Numbered from the stretch's first letter, positions 43,491 through 62,250 are shown. The stretch is 64,000 bases of DNA from Rhabditoides inermis (GCA_963966185.1 CAWZYM010000283.1:444001-508000); one strand, 5' to 3'. The notes: generated by a model from the letters alone, not told the origin. Made by a program: numbers and translations.

Positions 43491-46400
43491 TTAGTAGGTA
43501 TCTCTTGCAAAGCTGCGGTAGACTCCAATGTTGTCCCTGGATCTGGCACGAGTAGTGAGAGCCTAGAATAATAAGTAGGAAGAACCATAACCTCCAACTA
43601 ACCTCGTACTGGTCCCTGTGGTGAAGTCCTTTGATGATCATCCAATCTAGATCCTGCTGAAAATTAACGATTAAGTAATGTCGTCTTTAGGGGTTCTCAC
43701 GTAGTAGTTGATATCGGCTCCCATCAAGATGTGCATCATCTTTTTGTAGTCTGGCTCAACTGTCGACTTCCATTTACCAATAATTGCGATGAGTTCTTGG
43801 AATACAATCGGAATTGCACTCCCACGTGCAATCGATTTCCACACTAAAAGAAGCATTTAAAATGTAACGAAAAATATTTGTACGTTTTCCGTTGAGAAGT
43901 TTCGTCTTCCAGGCGTAAACATTATCCTTGTCGCACATTCCTTTCCACGGTAGCTCAGAGAAATGCTGAAATAAAAGTAAATACATACTTACATACTTAC
44001 AACTCAATATGTGAGATACCTCAATGCTCATGAACAGCCAGGATTCGATGTCGTCAATAGGGTTCTGTTCTAGATAGTTGTGAGCGGCGCGCGAAGCATA
44101 CCTTTGAACAATGGTAAAAAGTTCTGGCTAATGAAATATACCGGAGAGTTCCTAGGAATCCGTCCTCTTCTCCAGTCTTCGGCATATAAACGTGTCCTTT
44201 TCTCGAATGACTCCTCTTAGACAGACCAAAGTCGAGAATGAACACAACTTTCTCCTTGTATTCTCCTCCAATCGCAAAGTTGCCAGGCTTGATGTCCCTA
44301 AAGTCAATGTTGATGTACGAAAACGGTATTCACACTTGGTTCACCTGTGAATGAATCCACATTTATGCAACTGATGAATAGCGTTGCAGGTTTGGATAGA
44401 GAGATACCAGGCAGTGAATTCGCTGGAAAAAGTAATATGTTAGTGACGTGAAACAATATGTGATGGATACTTGATTTTGATGGTTTTCTGAATAGTTGTC
44501 AGTGACTTTCCGACAAGAGTGATGACCATGAAATCGAAATGAACAGTGTGACCTATAACGCCTAATTGTTCCGATTACTTTATTTACGATAAACCTTTGT
44601 CGAAGATTTTGACGATTTGGCTTCGATCATCGTAGGGACATGCGCTCACTTCACTCAGAATGAAAATCTCCGCCTAAAAGTTAATAGTTTACATATGTAC
44701 AAACAAATACAAACTCACAGTCAAGGCGTTGCTGCAAACTCCGAGCTTTTCGGTCTTCATTGCATATTCCTTCTCATTTCCTTTGTTGTCTTTGCAAGTC
44801 GTCTCATAGACCTGTCCATAGGTTCCCGATCCCAACAGTTTCCCAATAGTGTAGACGGTGTTGTCTCCGTTCAGACGTTTTCCAGTCAAATCCTATGTGT
44901 GGGTTTTGCATCATATCAGATCTAAATTTTAACTTTTTTCATACCCTGATCTTCTTTACTTTCTCTGATGATTTCTTAGACTTGTTTTTCGATTTGGCCT
45001 TATCTTCAGATTTGGATTCTACACTTCCTCTCTCATTCTTCTTCTTCTTTTCGGCAGAGAACTTTTTGCAGCTTTCAAAGACCTTCAACTTTTTCTCTAG
45101 AATAGCTTCATCGTCGACCGAAACAGCAGCAGTCTTCATTCTGGAGATGTATGACGTTTCCCGATCCATTAGATAGTGGTATGTCTTCATTATTCGTCCA
45201 ATCGTCGCATTCTAGAAAAGTGTATTCGAATGAAAAGAAAAAATGCTTACATGAAGATGAAACTGGAAAAAGCAGACAAATGTGAAGTAGTACTGCCACT
45301 TGTCAGTGAAACAGTTGAATCGAAACAAACGCATGACCTAAACTCAAATAGTATGTTATGTAGGTATGTAGGGCTGAAATAAGTTGACCTTGAGAAGATC
45401 CATAGTGTCGGGGTTGGGGTTGACATCAATAATCGAAGACCACACTTCCACACCTACAATACGATTGAATAACTTGATAATATGAAATTTCGAATGCGTA
45501 CCGACGAATGCGGCGCTCCTTCCCATTCCGTCGGCGCAGTGGACGACCACTGGCTGCTTACGCTCCGGGGTTCCGATCTTTTCGTACAGCAGCTGTAACA
45601 CATGTGCCAGCTCTGACGGGTTTTCAGGGGCGACTCGATCCTTCCACCCAGTGTACTGTACCATATCCACCTCGTGAGTACAGTAACCACTAAATCGATC
45701 ATATAACACTCATGAAAATATATGAGTACTCACTTCGATATAGCGAATGTAAGGTGTCTCACGTTGTTGATGGTGCTTGGTTTGAACCCAACACATTTTA
45801 CCTTGAAATATGATTTTTATTACTGATAACATAGAAGTTTTATTTACCGTATACTGTACGTGATTGTTTCTGAAAACAAGAGTCCTCTTCTCGTTCCAAT
45901 ACTCAAAGAACTCTGTTTTGATTCCATTTTCCATTTCAGTGAAGCCATTTAGCATGACAATGGCCTTGCATTTGTATCGAAAAATTACGTGCCAGAAGTT
46001 AACAGCAGTTTCGGCCGAAGGGGACTCCGTGACAATGTACCTTGAATTCAGTCAAATACGGACAGTTGAATGAGCAATGTGACTCACTTTTGAGCATTTC
46101 CCATAGGAATCACCCAGTTTGCATTGAATCCGTTGTCTTCTTTTGGCCATCCCAAATCGACTGACGTTTTGAAAATAAATTTCGGCTCCACTTCCGTGCT
46201 GTAATATTCATTAACTTATAGTTTTCATGTATATAATCTGAATATTCAAACGCGTATGTATCTTCCGAAAAAAGTTTTACTGTGTTTTATCATTCATTTT
46301 ACTCAAACCTACTTGAGGTTTGAGAGACTTGTGATAATTGGTTTACACATTTTAGAATCTTTTGATTTCTCTTCTGGTTTTGTGAATTCTTCAAAAGCCC

Positions 46401-49400
46401 TCATTGGATCGATCGCCAAACAATCCTTAAAGTTGTTTTGAAGATATTTCAGATCCGCTAATTTCTCACCAGGAAAATTCCAACACCGTTTGTGTACCGA
46501 GAATGGTAGTCTAGGTTGAAATCTCTCTGTAATATTATATTTCAATGCGTGAAATTTGTAAATAATTATTAGGCTCATTACCATACTCATAGTTTTGTTT
46601 TTCAATAATTTGGGTTCAAGAGTTCTTAAATTTCCAATCATCAGAAAAGCAACTCCAATAAACCAGAAAGTAAATGCATAGATGTCTGAACAAAAATAGA
46701 TATTCATTTTTACGATTGGGAATTTACTTACAAAATGTGCTGACAAGGTGATAGTATGGTTTGACTGGATCGCAAACTCGATGCAATATGTTGTTGTATA
46801 TCGTATTCATTTCGCAATTACTAGTCATCTTCTTACTCAAAACTTTCTGAAATATTAAATAAATGTTGCTTGAGATCAATACACAATACGCCCTAATTCC
46901 TAATCTAGATACCTTCATATTAACGGGAGAAATAATCGAAGTTATCGGCCTCAGTAGATCAGAAGCACCAGTGTTCTGACAATTTTGATTGAATAGTTTC
47001 GAAATGATGTCAAATGATGTGATGTTTCTCTTTGTTTCCCATTCAGGCTGAAGTTTATAACATGAACAATGTTTGTTGATTTCCACAGTGCAACAAACTT
47101 TGTACATGTCGATTGCAAAATTAATCATTGCCACGGAAACACTGCCTACTTGACATGTAGATGGTGTGTTACATGTCTTATTGAGAATAGTGGAGAATGA
47201 CTTGTCATAGTGGAAATAATTACTGCGCCAGCCCTGTTATGTACAAATGATCCAATCGTTCTTTTATCGAGGTTTTCTTACGTTTAGTATGTTCATTGAG
47301 TTACAAACGAAATCATTCGTCGTCTGTTCAATACTGTATTTTGCTTGAAGAATTTTTCTTTCAATGTCTGTAATTGTCTTTTATAGAAAAAAAATTAAAG
47401 CTTGTTTTGGATGAAATATACCCTGTATTGTAGTGTTTATATAGTTTTCGAGTAGTTCAAAAGAACTCTTTTTCTTCCAACACAAGACAATATCACTGCA
47501 ACAAACTAGAAATAAAATTACATCTAAAACGCGATTCCTTTACATTTTATGGCGATCTATGAATCTGTTGTACGATTGGGACAGCGATGAAATCTGTTTC
47601 ACATTTTGTTCGAAATAATTACAGCCCAATTGGCGAGCATTGGCGTAATTCAATGTTAACCTGAAACTCTTTTGTTTCTACTTTCTTAAGAAGTTCAACT
47701 CACGAAATCGATACTATTGGAATTATAATGGAAATGAACCAGAACATGGACAACACCATGAAAACTTTAGGACCAACTGAAACATAAACAAATGTTGTTT
47801 CATATTGTATTTCATATATAATTGTTTCAAATTGTATTTCGTTTAGACTAACCCGGTAGAGGTAGATAATATAGTAAAACGCACACTCCACAAGCCAAAA
47901 TAATAATAGCAATACACACCAGCAACATAATATGCATAGTTGTGTTGATGTTTATAAACTGAAAACAACTTATGTATAATTTGATGATACACTCCCAACA
48001 AACTGTTTCGAAGTTGTTGCGGATGCTGTTCAGTTCCACATCCAGTGTATATAATTCATTGTATATCTACGGATCCACTTTATACTTATGAAAAAGGAAA
48101 CTGTTTTGAACCTTTGTAGAAAATGAATCCGCAGCGAGTGGGAAAATCACACGTTCGATGTCTCGTTTAAAGAAAGACGTATTTGTAAGTATATTTTTCA
48201 GATTGAGCTTGTCTTCCTATATTATTTTATATTTGTAGATCATTGAAATGGTAATTCACCTTATTGCTTTGAGCCAGCTTGATTTCATTGAAATTATTGA
48301 ACAAATTGTAGGCATTTTGTATATTTTCGATAGTAGCGTTTTCTTTTGTTTGCAAAGCTCGGTTCTGAGAGCATAAATAACACAATAAGTAAGTATGAAA
48401 TATCGTATAATAATAATTCTCACAAGCGCATTTTGCAGCAGTTTAATAATGTCGTAATCATCGTTTTTTACACTTGGCAGATTTTTCATGTGTTCCATCC
48501 AGTTTTTCTGAAATGATTTTGATCATTTTGTTAATATTTCACACAAACTAACAGTAATTTCTTCGGAATAAGTTTTCTCTATCACGGTTTCGATAATTTC
48601 TCGTTTCTAAAAGACAATAAGAAAACATTTGAGAAAACAATTAATCTTTGTCAACCTGGGCCATGAATGTTTTGTTGAGATTGACGAATATATTCTTTTT
48701 CGGATTCTCGAATTCATTCCTCCCATAACATGCCAGCTCTCGAATTTCGTTGTGGAAATCTTGAATACACTGTCGATGAAGAAGTGAAAAAGAACCTACT
48801 ATCTATTTCGGTGTTAATTTTATCCGAAAAATCTTTCGAGACGTTGGCCTGCACTTGAAAGAAAACTCCGATATAAATCACGGACAGAAGAATGAATAAT
48901 CCAATAATGACGCATATCGCCACAATCAATTTCTGAAAACAAACGAAGTCACTTTTACTGAAATTATTAATTTACTCACTGTCAGTCTAATTTAAATAAT
49001 TATCGAATTATTATCAATAAATAACACTTACTTTAATTAAATTGATCTTCCGGGATAAATCCTTGGGAAGAGATGGGATGTGAACAATGGAATCCGAGGT
49101 TGGAGGAACGATATTGGAAGGATACTCGACAGAAGTAGCGAACGACTGTGAAATACATATATACTAAATTACTTGTGTAAGTCTGAACCTCCTTTACTGG
49201 TCCTTTCTTTTTCAAGTGTTTCATATATGCGAAGACACCAACAGCACTCAGGACACCAAGCAAACCGAGAATGATAGGAAACGCAAGAAAAGAGAACTGT
49301 ATTAAAAAAATGTACACTCGTAAAATGAATAAAGCACGTACAGAAATATGCGATTCCAATTTGCTGATGAATCGATTGATAGGTGTCGGTTCTTCGTCAG

Positions 49401-50530
49401 TTGCTCCGGAGATATACTAAGTAACTAGTTACTACGATTTATTCTAAAAATTCATAACTACAACCTTCATGAAATCCTTGAGTATCTTTGTATCCACTTT
49501 TGGATTTGTGTCTGGTGCCATTATTTTGAACGAAGCTGCGACGAATCTCTCATTCAGACTGTCTCGATCACTCATTTCGGGTACACGAGCCACGCGAAAC
49601 GGAACCTTGCAACCTGCAAAAAAATACAAAGTTTTTTCCCCAACTTATCAGAGTACTGCAAAATCAACCGCGTAGTGTATTGGTTAGCGATGTTCGCGGC
49701 ACGGCTCGGCCCGCTGATCGCTCGCTGCTGTCACAGCGAGTGGCACGCGCCGCATGAGCCAGCGCAGCGCGGCCGCCATTGCGAAGTGCAAAGTTAGTGC
49801 ATGCCGCCTTTGAAGATTCCCACGCGGCGCGGCGCGTGACTGTGACAAGCGATATTGGAGCGCGGCGATGAGCGGGCCGACCCGTGCGCGGTAGGTGATA
49901 AAATGATAAATTGGTAGCCGTAGGTAACCCCGCAGGATTCCTTGAGAAAAGAGGCGAGAACTGTCGTTGGTCTTTGGTGTCAAGCTATGCCATAGCCTTC
50001 CTTTGACCCTCCAGAGTATTCATAAATCTCTCACTTAGGACCATTTCATCGTGTGATGCCTAGTAGATGTTAGAGCTGTAACTGTAACCCAGTTTCACAA
50101 ACTGCTCATTAGTGCTCATTTGATCCCACTTGACTTCAATACGGAAAAAAATCTCGCGGTTGTGAAGACATATGTAGGGTAATAGGGTAATAGGGTAGGG
50201 GGAGGGGAACAATATGCCATAGAATTGGATCGTTTTGCGAACATGTCTGTTTCTTTCTTCAATAAATGTTCCACCAAATTCACCTTTGTGTGAGATTCGC
50301 TCAAAGAACTCTTCTCTTCGATCAGAGTCGTATGCACCCAGAGATAAGTGAGCCATCAGAAGAAGCAGCGAGAGCCTGGGAGTGAAAGAAAGGGAGATAC
50401 GAATGGACAATCAAAAAAATCAAGACCGAAAATGAGGTTACCGACCGGTCAAAAAGAATCATGGACACGAAATGAAAGATAAACAAAAAACAGACATCGA
50501 ATAAACTAACCGCCACGCGAGACCCCACAT
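43491..50530 (-). CDS. Copy B: five-TM prominin/tweety-like membrane protein fused to tyrosine phosphatase and CK1-type kinase domains
   Basis: Tandem paralogue of copy A with the same order. The signal peptide MWGLAWRLSLLLLMAHLSLG lies in exons 50511-50530 and about 50281-50375. EX1 exon GCKVPFRVARVPEMSDRDS is 49465-49615. TM1 is about 49190-49297, TM2 (LIVAICVIIGLFILLSVIYI) 48803-48935, TM3 (CGVCVLLYYLPLPG) 47853-47955, TM4 47703-47776, TM5 (TFWFIGVAFLMIG) 46580-46684. The juxtamembrane exon 46313-46528 is fully open here (QNNFKDCLAIDP). Phosphatase is about 45250-46200 with VVHCADGMGRSAAF, linker 44946-45213, kinase 43491-44893 with LLGSGTYGQVYE, YAMKTEK, FIHRDIKPGN and FILDFGLSK. The C terminus is RARSRDNIGVYRSFARDTY. 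Cytoplasmic phosphatase and kinase are inferred from the odd TM number and the N-terminal signal peptide. Intron 2 holds a GC-rich hairpin element and a decayed exon copy. Both enzymes look active. Confidence 0.82.
49668..49905. mobile_element. GC-rich imperfect hairpin element with tRNA-Val-like head, in intron 2 of copy B
   Basis: The head GCGTAGTGTATTGGTTAGCG resembles tRNA-Val and the element at about 33280. GGCTCGGCCCGCTGATCGC near 49702 is the inverse of GCGATGAGCGGGCCGACC near 49865. TGTCACAG/CTGTGACA and GCACGCGCCGC/GCGGCGCGTG extend the stem. It is much richer in GC than the host intron. Confidence 0.5.
49945..50062 (-). pseudogene. Decayed duplicate of the EX1 exon in intron 2 of copy B
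   Basis: The minus frame reads DEMVLSERFMNTLEGQRKAM, a stop, then LDTKDQRQFS. This lines up with DRDSLNERFVAASFKIMAPD...VDTKILKDF of the real EX1 exon at 49465-49615 (shared D...L.ERF.....MA and DTK). The in-frame TAG and weak identity suggest an old, inactive exon duplicate. Chance similarity is possible. Confidence 0.35.
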
Positions 50531-50890
50531 TGCGAAGAAATGACATCGGGAATACAAGAAAAGTAACATCAGATTTGATGCCGAAAGTTGAGCTGTCAAA
50601 TAACTGGAGTCGTTTGCAAATTGATGTTATCATAAATCATAACGCTCCATTCTCATCGCAAGATCACAATCAGTTTCACAAATGTTTTATTGTTATTATA
50701 TGATGCTGACTGACAAATTAGGTTCGTAGTGAAAATAGTATTCAATAATTTGCATATTCAGAAGGTGGGCGAAGAGATTCGGACAGACTTGGAAGTCTTC
50801 GGGCGCCGGCTATTGTTGGAAAGGATTGACACTGGGCTGGCGGACTGAGATTCGTTTTCTTGTTGTTTACTGTTTCTGCAATGACACGGT
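50531..50890. other. Spacer between CEP104 and receptor copy B
   Basis: It serves as the CEP104 3' region and the copy B upstream region (both minus strand, 360 bp apart). An open minus frame at 50757-50870 (SKQQENESQSASPVSILSNN...) lies only 21 bp beyond the CEP104 stop. It could be an alternative last exon but the intron would be too short, so it is left as non-coding. Confidence 0.4.
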
Positions 50891-57777
<6,887 letters not shown>

Positions 57778-57885
57778 TTCGGAGATTGTGGGATGCGGTT
57801 GTTTCGACTTTTCGTATAGTCGTCGTTTTGGAAGACCCTAGCAACCTCTGCTGAGAAACATCGAAACTAAAGAGAAGAGGAGGCA

Positions 57886-57930
<45 letters not shown>

Positions 57931-58259
57931 GGGAGAGAGAGGGTGGAAGGGGGAGGAGTGAAACCACTCCTCACTTGCTCTTTTCTTCCTTATCAACCGG
58001 TGTTGCTGAGCAGCCGCGAAAGAGGCTACGTTGTCAATAACTCACTAAAGCAATAACTAACCAACTAAGCATAACCATCACCAAAACAAAAGATACGAAT
58101 ATACTTCTGCACGTGGTGAAATATTCAATATTTATCTTTTCATGAATACAAACACAATCCCAGAAAGTGTAAATCACAGAATGGGAAAAACCACGAATTG
58201 AGTTCTATCGAGTGAGCAAATATAAATCATTATTGGCACTTTCAATTCTCCTCGTTCAT
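57778..58259. other. Upstream region of CEP104 and 3' flank of the dioxygenase gene
   Basis: Contains a (GA)n-(G)n tract at 57893-57935 and otherwise no gene or RNA. Both flanking genes are on the minus strand. Confidence 0.5.
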
Positions 58260-58337
58260 CTAGGCGCTCGGCTGGTTCTGCTCCAGTCCCAGCTGGTCGC
58301 GGATCACCCGCACGCGGCTCTTGATCTGGAAGAAACA

Positions 58338-58382
<45 letters not shown>

Positions 58383-60865
58383 CCTCACCATGTCCCAGGC
58401 AAAGTAGCATCCATATAGGGTGCGCGCCGTTCCGGGGGCGTTTCTGAACGCGTCGCGAGTGTGCAGCAGACGGGTGTTCGACCACAGCACCGTGTCGCCT
58501 AGAAGAGGATCTCTCTCTCTCTCTCTCTCTCTCCTCTCTCTTCTCTCCTCTCACCATTCTCCAGCTGGAACTTGAGCACGTTCTCGGGCCGGTAGCACAT
58601 ATCCGTGAACACCTTCATCGCCCTGAAAATCAATGGATAATCAATCAATACATAGAGAGAGAGATAGAGAAAGAGATACCTGTATATCTCCTGCACCGTC
58701 TCCGGCTCGCAGTCGTAAAACCAGCTGCGCATCGCGTTTCCGAACTGGATCTTCACCACGCGGCCAGAGTCGTCCAAGCTGAAAGACTACCGTAATCCTA
58801 AGGGAACAATACAAATCAAATTATTAATCTACCGTATTCTAAGGGAACGAAGTAGATCAAATTATTATCCTACCGTAATTCTAAGGGAACGAAGTAGATC
58901 AAATTATTCTCTTACCGTAATTCTAAGAGAACGAAGTAGATAAAAATTATTCTCCTACCGTAACTCTAAGGGAACGAAGTAAATCAAATTATTCCCCTAC
59001 CGTATTTCTAAGGAAACGAAGTAGATCAAATTATTCCCCTACCGTAATTCTAAGGGAACGAAGTAGATCAAATTATTAATCTACCGTATTCTAAGGGAAC
59101 GAAGTAGATCAAACTATTCTCCTACCGAAATCCTAAGGAAACGAAGTAGATCAAATTATTCTCCTACCGTAATCCTAAGGGAACGAAGTAGATGAAATTA
59201 TTCTTCTACCGTAATTCTAAAGGAACGAAGCAGATCAAAATATTCTGCTACAGTAATCTTAAGGGAACGAAGTAGATCGAATTATTCTCCTACCGTAATC
59301 CTAAGGGAAAGTAGCAGTTCAAAATTATTCTTCTACCGTAATCCTATGAAAACGAAGCGATCATTGAAGACCGTATGTACTCACCGTATCACCTTGTGTC
59401 GGGCGCACATGTCAAATGAGTACGTCTGCGGCTCGCCCGTAACAGAGTCGTGCACATCATATCCTTCCTGAAAAAATCCATCAATCAATAAATCAATATT
59501 CGATCGATACCTCAATATACTCGGCCGAGTAGGTGGTGAGCAGACGGAAGAGGTCGGGGTGCTCGCGGCGCATCTAAGGAGAATATGATAAATCGATAAT
59601 CAATCAATACATCGATACCTGCTCGGCGACGTGGAATCCGTCGACAAATATGCTGTTTCCGCCCTCGGCCGCGCGCGAGAACATGTGCAGCATTTGCAGC
59701 TGCAACGAGGGGAAGATGTAGGAGATTCGTCAAAACTCCAACCCCTCTGATATAGTTTTATTCTGAGGATTGGGATCCTTGTACATTTGACTACAGAAAT
59801 GAAGATACTCATTTTCCGTGCGGGACCACACACCGGGCAGTCGGTGAAAATGATCTCGCAGGTTGCACTCTCGAAAGCGCCTGGTCATTTCTCGCTGGCA
59901 TTGGATGGATCCGACATCATTTTAACCGACTGCCCGGTGTGTGGTCCCACACGGAAAATGAGTATCTTCATTTCTGTAGTAAAATGTACAACGTCTCCAA
60001 CTATCCCCCTGAACAATACTATACCACAAGTAATGAGTAGCAATGAGAAAGAGGAAAAAGAGGTACAGAAAAAAAGAGAGGGAGAGGGAGAGGGAGAGGG
60101 AGAGGGAGAGGGAGAGGGAGAGGGAGAGGGAGAGGGAGAGGGAGAGGGAGAGGGAGAGGGAGCAATGAATACCTGGGGCGGGTTGGCGAGCGAGGGGAAG
60201 TCGGTGTGGAAGGGCAGCTCTCCGTCCGATGCATACGCCATGTTCGACGCGTCCGCTTTGGTGGACACCTCGAACACCTCACTGCAAACGGACAATCAAT
60301 TGCGCAATTAATCAATTATCGATCACGAAATCAAAAAAAAGAAATGAGAGATTATCTACCCACCCAAAGTGCGTTCTCTGGATGAGGCCGATGCGCCTGC
60401 CAATGTCCTGCACGGCGGTGCGGCCTGAACGGAAAAGAGTCGAAGACAGTTCGAAGCTCGAATGTAGTGGTCTAAGTGTAATAACAGGATAATGGGACAA
60501 TGGATGGCAATAGGCAATTCGATACGCATGCACACAATATACGCACCTCCCACCGGGCCGCCCTTGACGACCGCGATGCCGTCGAGGCACACCGCCTCGA
60601 GAAAGTCGTGCAGCGTCTGCGAGATGACTCTCTCTCTCTCTCTCTCTCTTCCTCTTGTCTTTCCACTTCTCGTATCTATTGCTAGTGTACCCATACGTAT
60701 CAAATGTATCTTAGCCTTCTCTCCCTCCTCATCTATTTCTCTCTCTCTCTCTCTCACCCACCTTATCGTCGTTGAGCAACTTGTCGTGGTCGAAGCGTTT
60801 CAGCCGCGACTCGATCTCTGACTTGCCCCACGTCGACTCCGGGAAGAGATAGACCTGTGAGGAAT

Positions 60866-60897
<32 letters not shown>

Positions 60898-61775
60898 CCA
60901 CCCTCTCACTTTTCTCCTCCTCGCCCGGGCCGCATCGTCCGTGGGGTTGCGCAGTCGCAGCCAGTCAGACGGGTAGCTGAAGGGGGCGGGGTCAGAGTGG
61001 GCGTGGTTTCACTCACCGGCTGTGCACGTCTCCCGGCCAGTCGATCACCAGCTCCTGGCTCGTCGCGTCCACGGAAATCGAGGACGGCGAGGCTTCGACG
61101 TCGAATGCGCGCCTGGAACTTTTTTCAGATTAGCATGTAATCCCGGACATTGTGGACATATGCGCGAACGCTGCACTGGCTGATACGTGATAAGATAAAG
61201 GTGTGCAGGTAGAGAAGCGCACGTGCGGGCGAGAGAAAAAGGATAGGCAGTGGCAAAGCACAAAGTGCGCACTCGGAATGCGTACCACGGACACACAGTT
61301 CAAAAAGAATGCACCGCTATATCACCAATAGGGGAGGCAAAAGAATTGGCAACGCACATGGTGAGGTTCCTAGCAGTCATGGCAGGAGAGCGGGTGTAGG
61401 TCTTCTCATCTGGGGAGCAGTCGCGCAGCCAGATAAGAGGGAAGCGGCCGGAGGTACCTGATTATGCAAATTTTATTTTGAAAAAAAATCTTTAATCGTG
61501 GTATGCTATCGGTCCATTTTTTTGGTTCTGGATCACCAGACGATGTTGTGAGAAGTTGTGAGTCAAATGTTTTGCTTGGACATGGAAAACATGATAGAAA
61601 AAGCGCACCGTCGCTCCATTTCAGGCTGAGTATGCGGTCCTGGACGGAGACGCTCGACTCGAGGAGCGCCTTCTGGCTGGCGAATCGTCTAAACAAGGAG
61701 TGTAAACAAGTAAACAATGCACATGTAAACATGTAAACAAAACACATCGAACCTGGATAAAGCGCGTGAGATCAT
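58260..61775 (-). CDS. Gamma-butyrobetaine / trimethyllysine dioxygenase family enzyme (carnitine biosynthesis)
   Basis: These Fe(II)/2-oxoglutarate oxygenases hydroxylate gamma-butyrobetaine (last step) or trimethyllysine (first step) of carnitine synthesis. The first exon (ATG at 61775) splices in phase to give [20 protein letters not shown], an Arg-rich presequence-like start. Then come the N-terminal zinc-binding-type domain (ILSLKWSDG, then [13 protein letters not shown]), [55 protein letters not shown], and [20 protein letters not shown] with the HxD iron ligands. [19 protein letters not shown] and [15 protein letters not shown] (third iron ligand His) follow. The C terminus [19 protein letters not shown] ends at the stop 58260-58262. 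The presequence favours a mitochondrial enzyme such as trimethyllysine dioxygenase, but assignment between the two is open. C. elegans calls its members gbh. Introns hold a 42-bp minisatellite and a foldback element. Confidence 0.85.
58788..59355 (+). repeat. 42-bp minisatellite, about 13 copies, in dioxygenase intron
   Basis: Same unit as at 12229-12607 (TACCGTAATCCTAAGGGAAC...GAAGTAGATCAAATTATTCTCC), from 58788 to about 59350, with scattered substitutions and one- or two-base indels. Relative to transcription of the host gene it lies in antisense orientation, whereas the first array is in sense orientation. Confidence 0.95.
59749..60030. mobile_element. Foldback/MITE-like element with about 76-bp inverted arms
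   Basis: Left arm 59779-59854 (TTGTACATTTGACTACAGAA...GTCGGTGAAAATGAT) and right arm 59916-59991 (ATCATTTTAACCGACTGCCC...AAAATGTACAA) are near-perfect reverse complements. More diverged complementarity extends outwards to GATATAGT at about 59750 and ACTATACC at about 60028. The centre is 61 bp. It lies in the dioxygenase intron and is unrelated in sequence to the other two foldbacks. Confidence 0.75.
60073..60165. repeat. (GGGAGA)n hexamer repeat
   Basis: About 15 copies of AGGGAG directly after the foldback element and before the dioxygenase exon carrying the HxD motif. Confidence 0.95.
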
Positions 61776-62250
61776 GGAGTGCGGACGTGCGGTGTGCTGC
61801 TAGCAGACTGGTTGTCTCTCTCTCACTCTCCCGCAGCCCTGTGTACTTTGGACTCTAGTGACCCGTAGTGAGAGAGTGAGAGAGAAAGTGATTAGATCCG
61901 AACAATCGCACGAGCCAGAATTGGCGTGCACTACGAACTAACAATACGCGCATATTCGAGTATGAGGAAGTGAACCACGAGGGAATGATAAATTAGTGCG
62001 CGCAGCGCACTAAATAAAGATTACCACCATTTTCTCAACTTTTTTGATTGCTACGATTAAGTGACGAATATGCGTCTAAATGCAGCAATAGCGAAAATGG
62101 TGTAAATTTGTAACACGTGGAACATAAAAATTTATTTTTTCTGCATGATTGTTTTTTGTATTTAATTTTTTGTATTTTTTGTATTACTTATTATTACTTA
62201 ATAATTACTTAACATTTAACCATCGTCGTCGCAATTGCGAGATTTCAGAC
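61776..62250. promoter_or_regulatory. Divergent upstream region of the dioxygenase and the right-edge gene
   Basis: A 475-bp spacer between two divergently transcribed genes, with GC-rich short (CT)/(GA) tracts on the left and very AT-rich sequence from 62030 rightward. It ends in the acceptor GATTTCAGAC just before the ATG at 62251. No specific regulatory motif is recognised. Confidence 0.4.

Noticed and set aside
50757..50870. Alternative last exon of CEP104 (SKQQENESQSASPV...)
   Set aside because: The gap to the preceding exon would be only about 21 bp unless a weak upstream donor is used.
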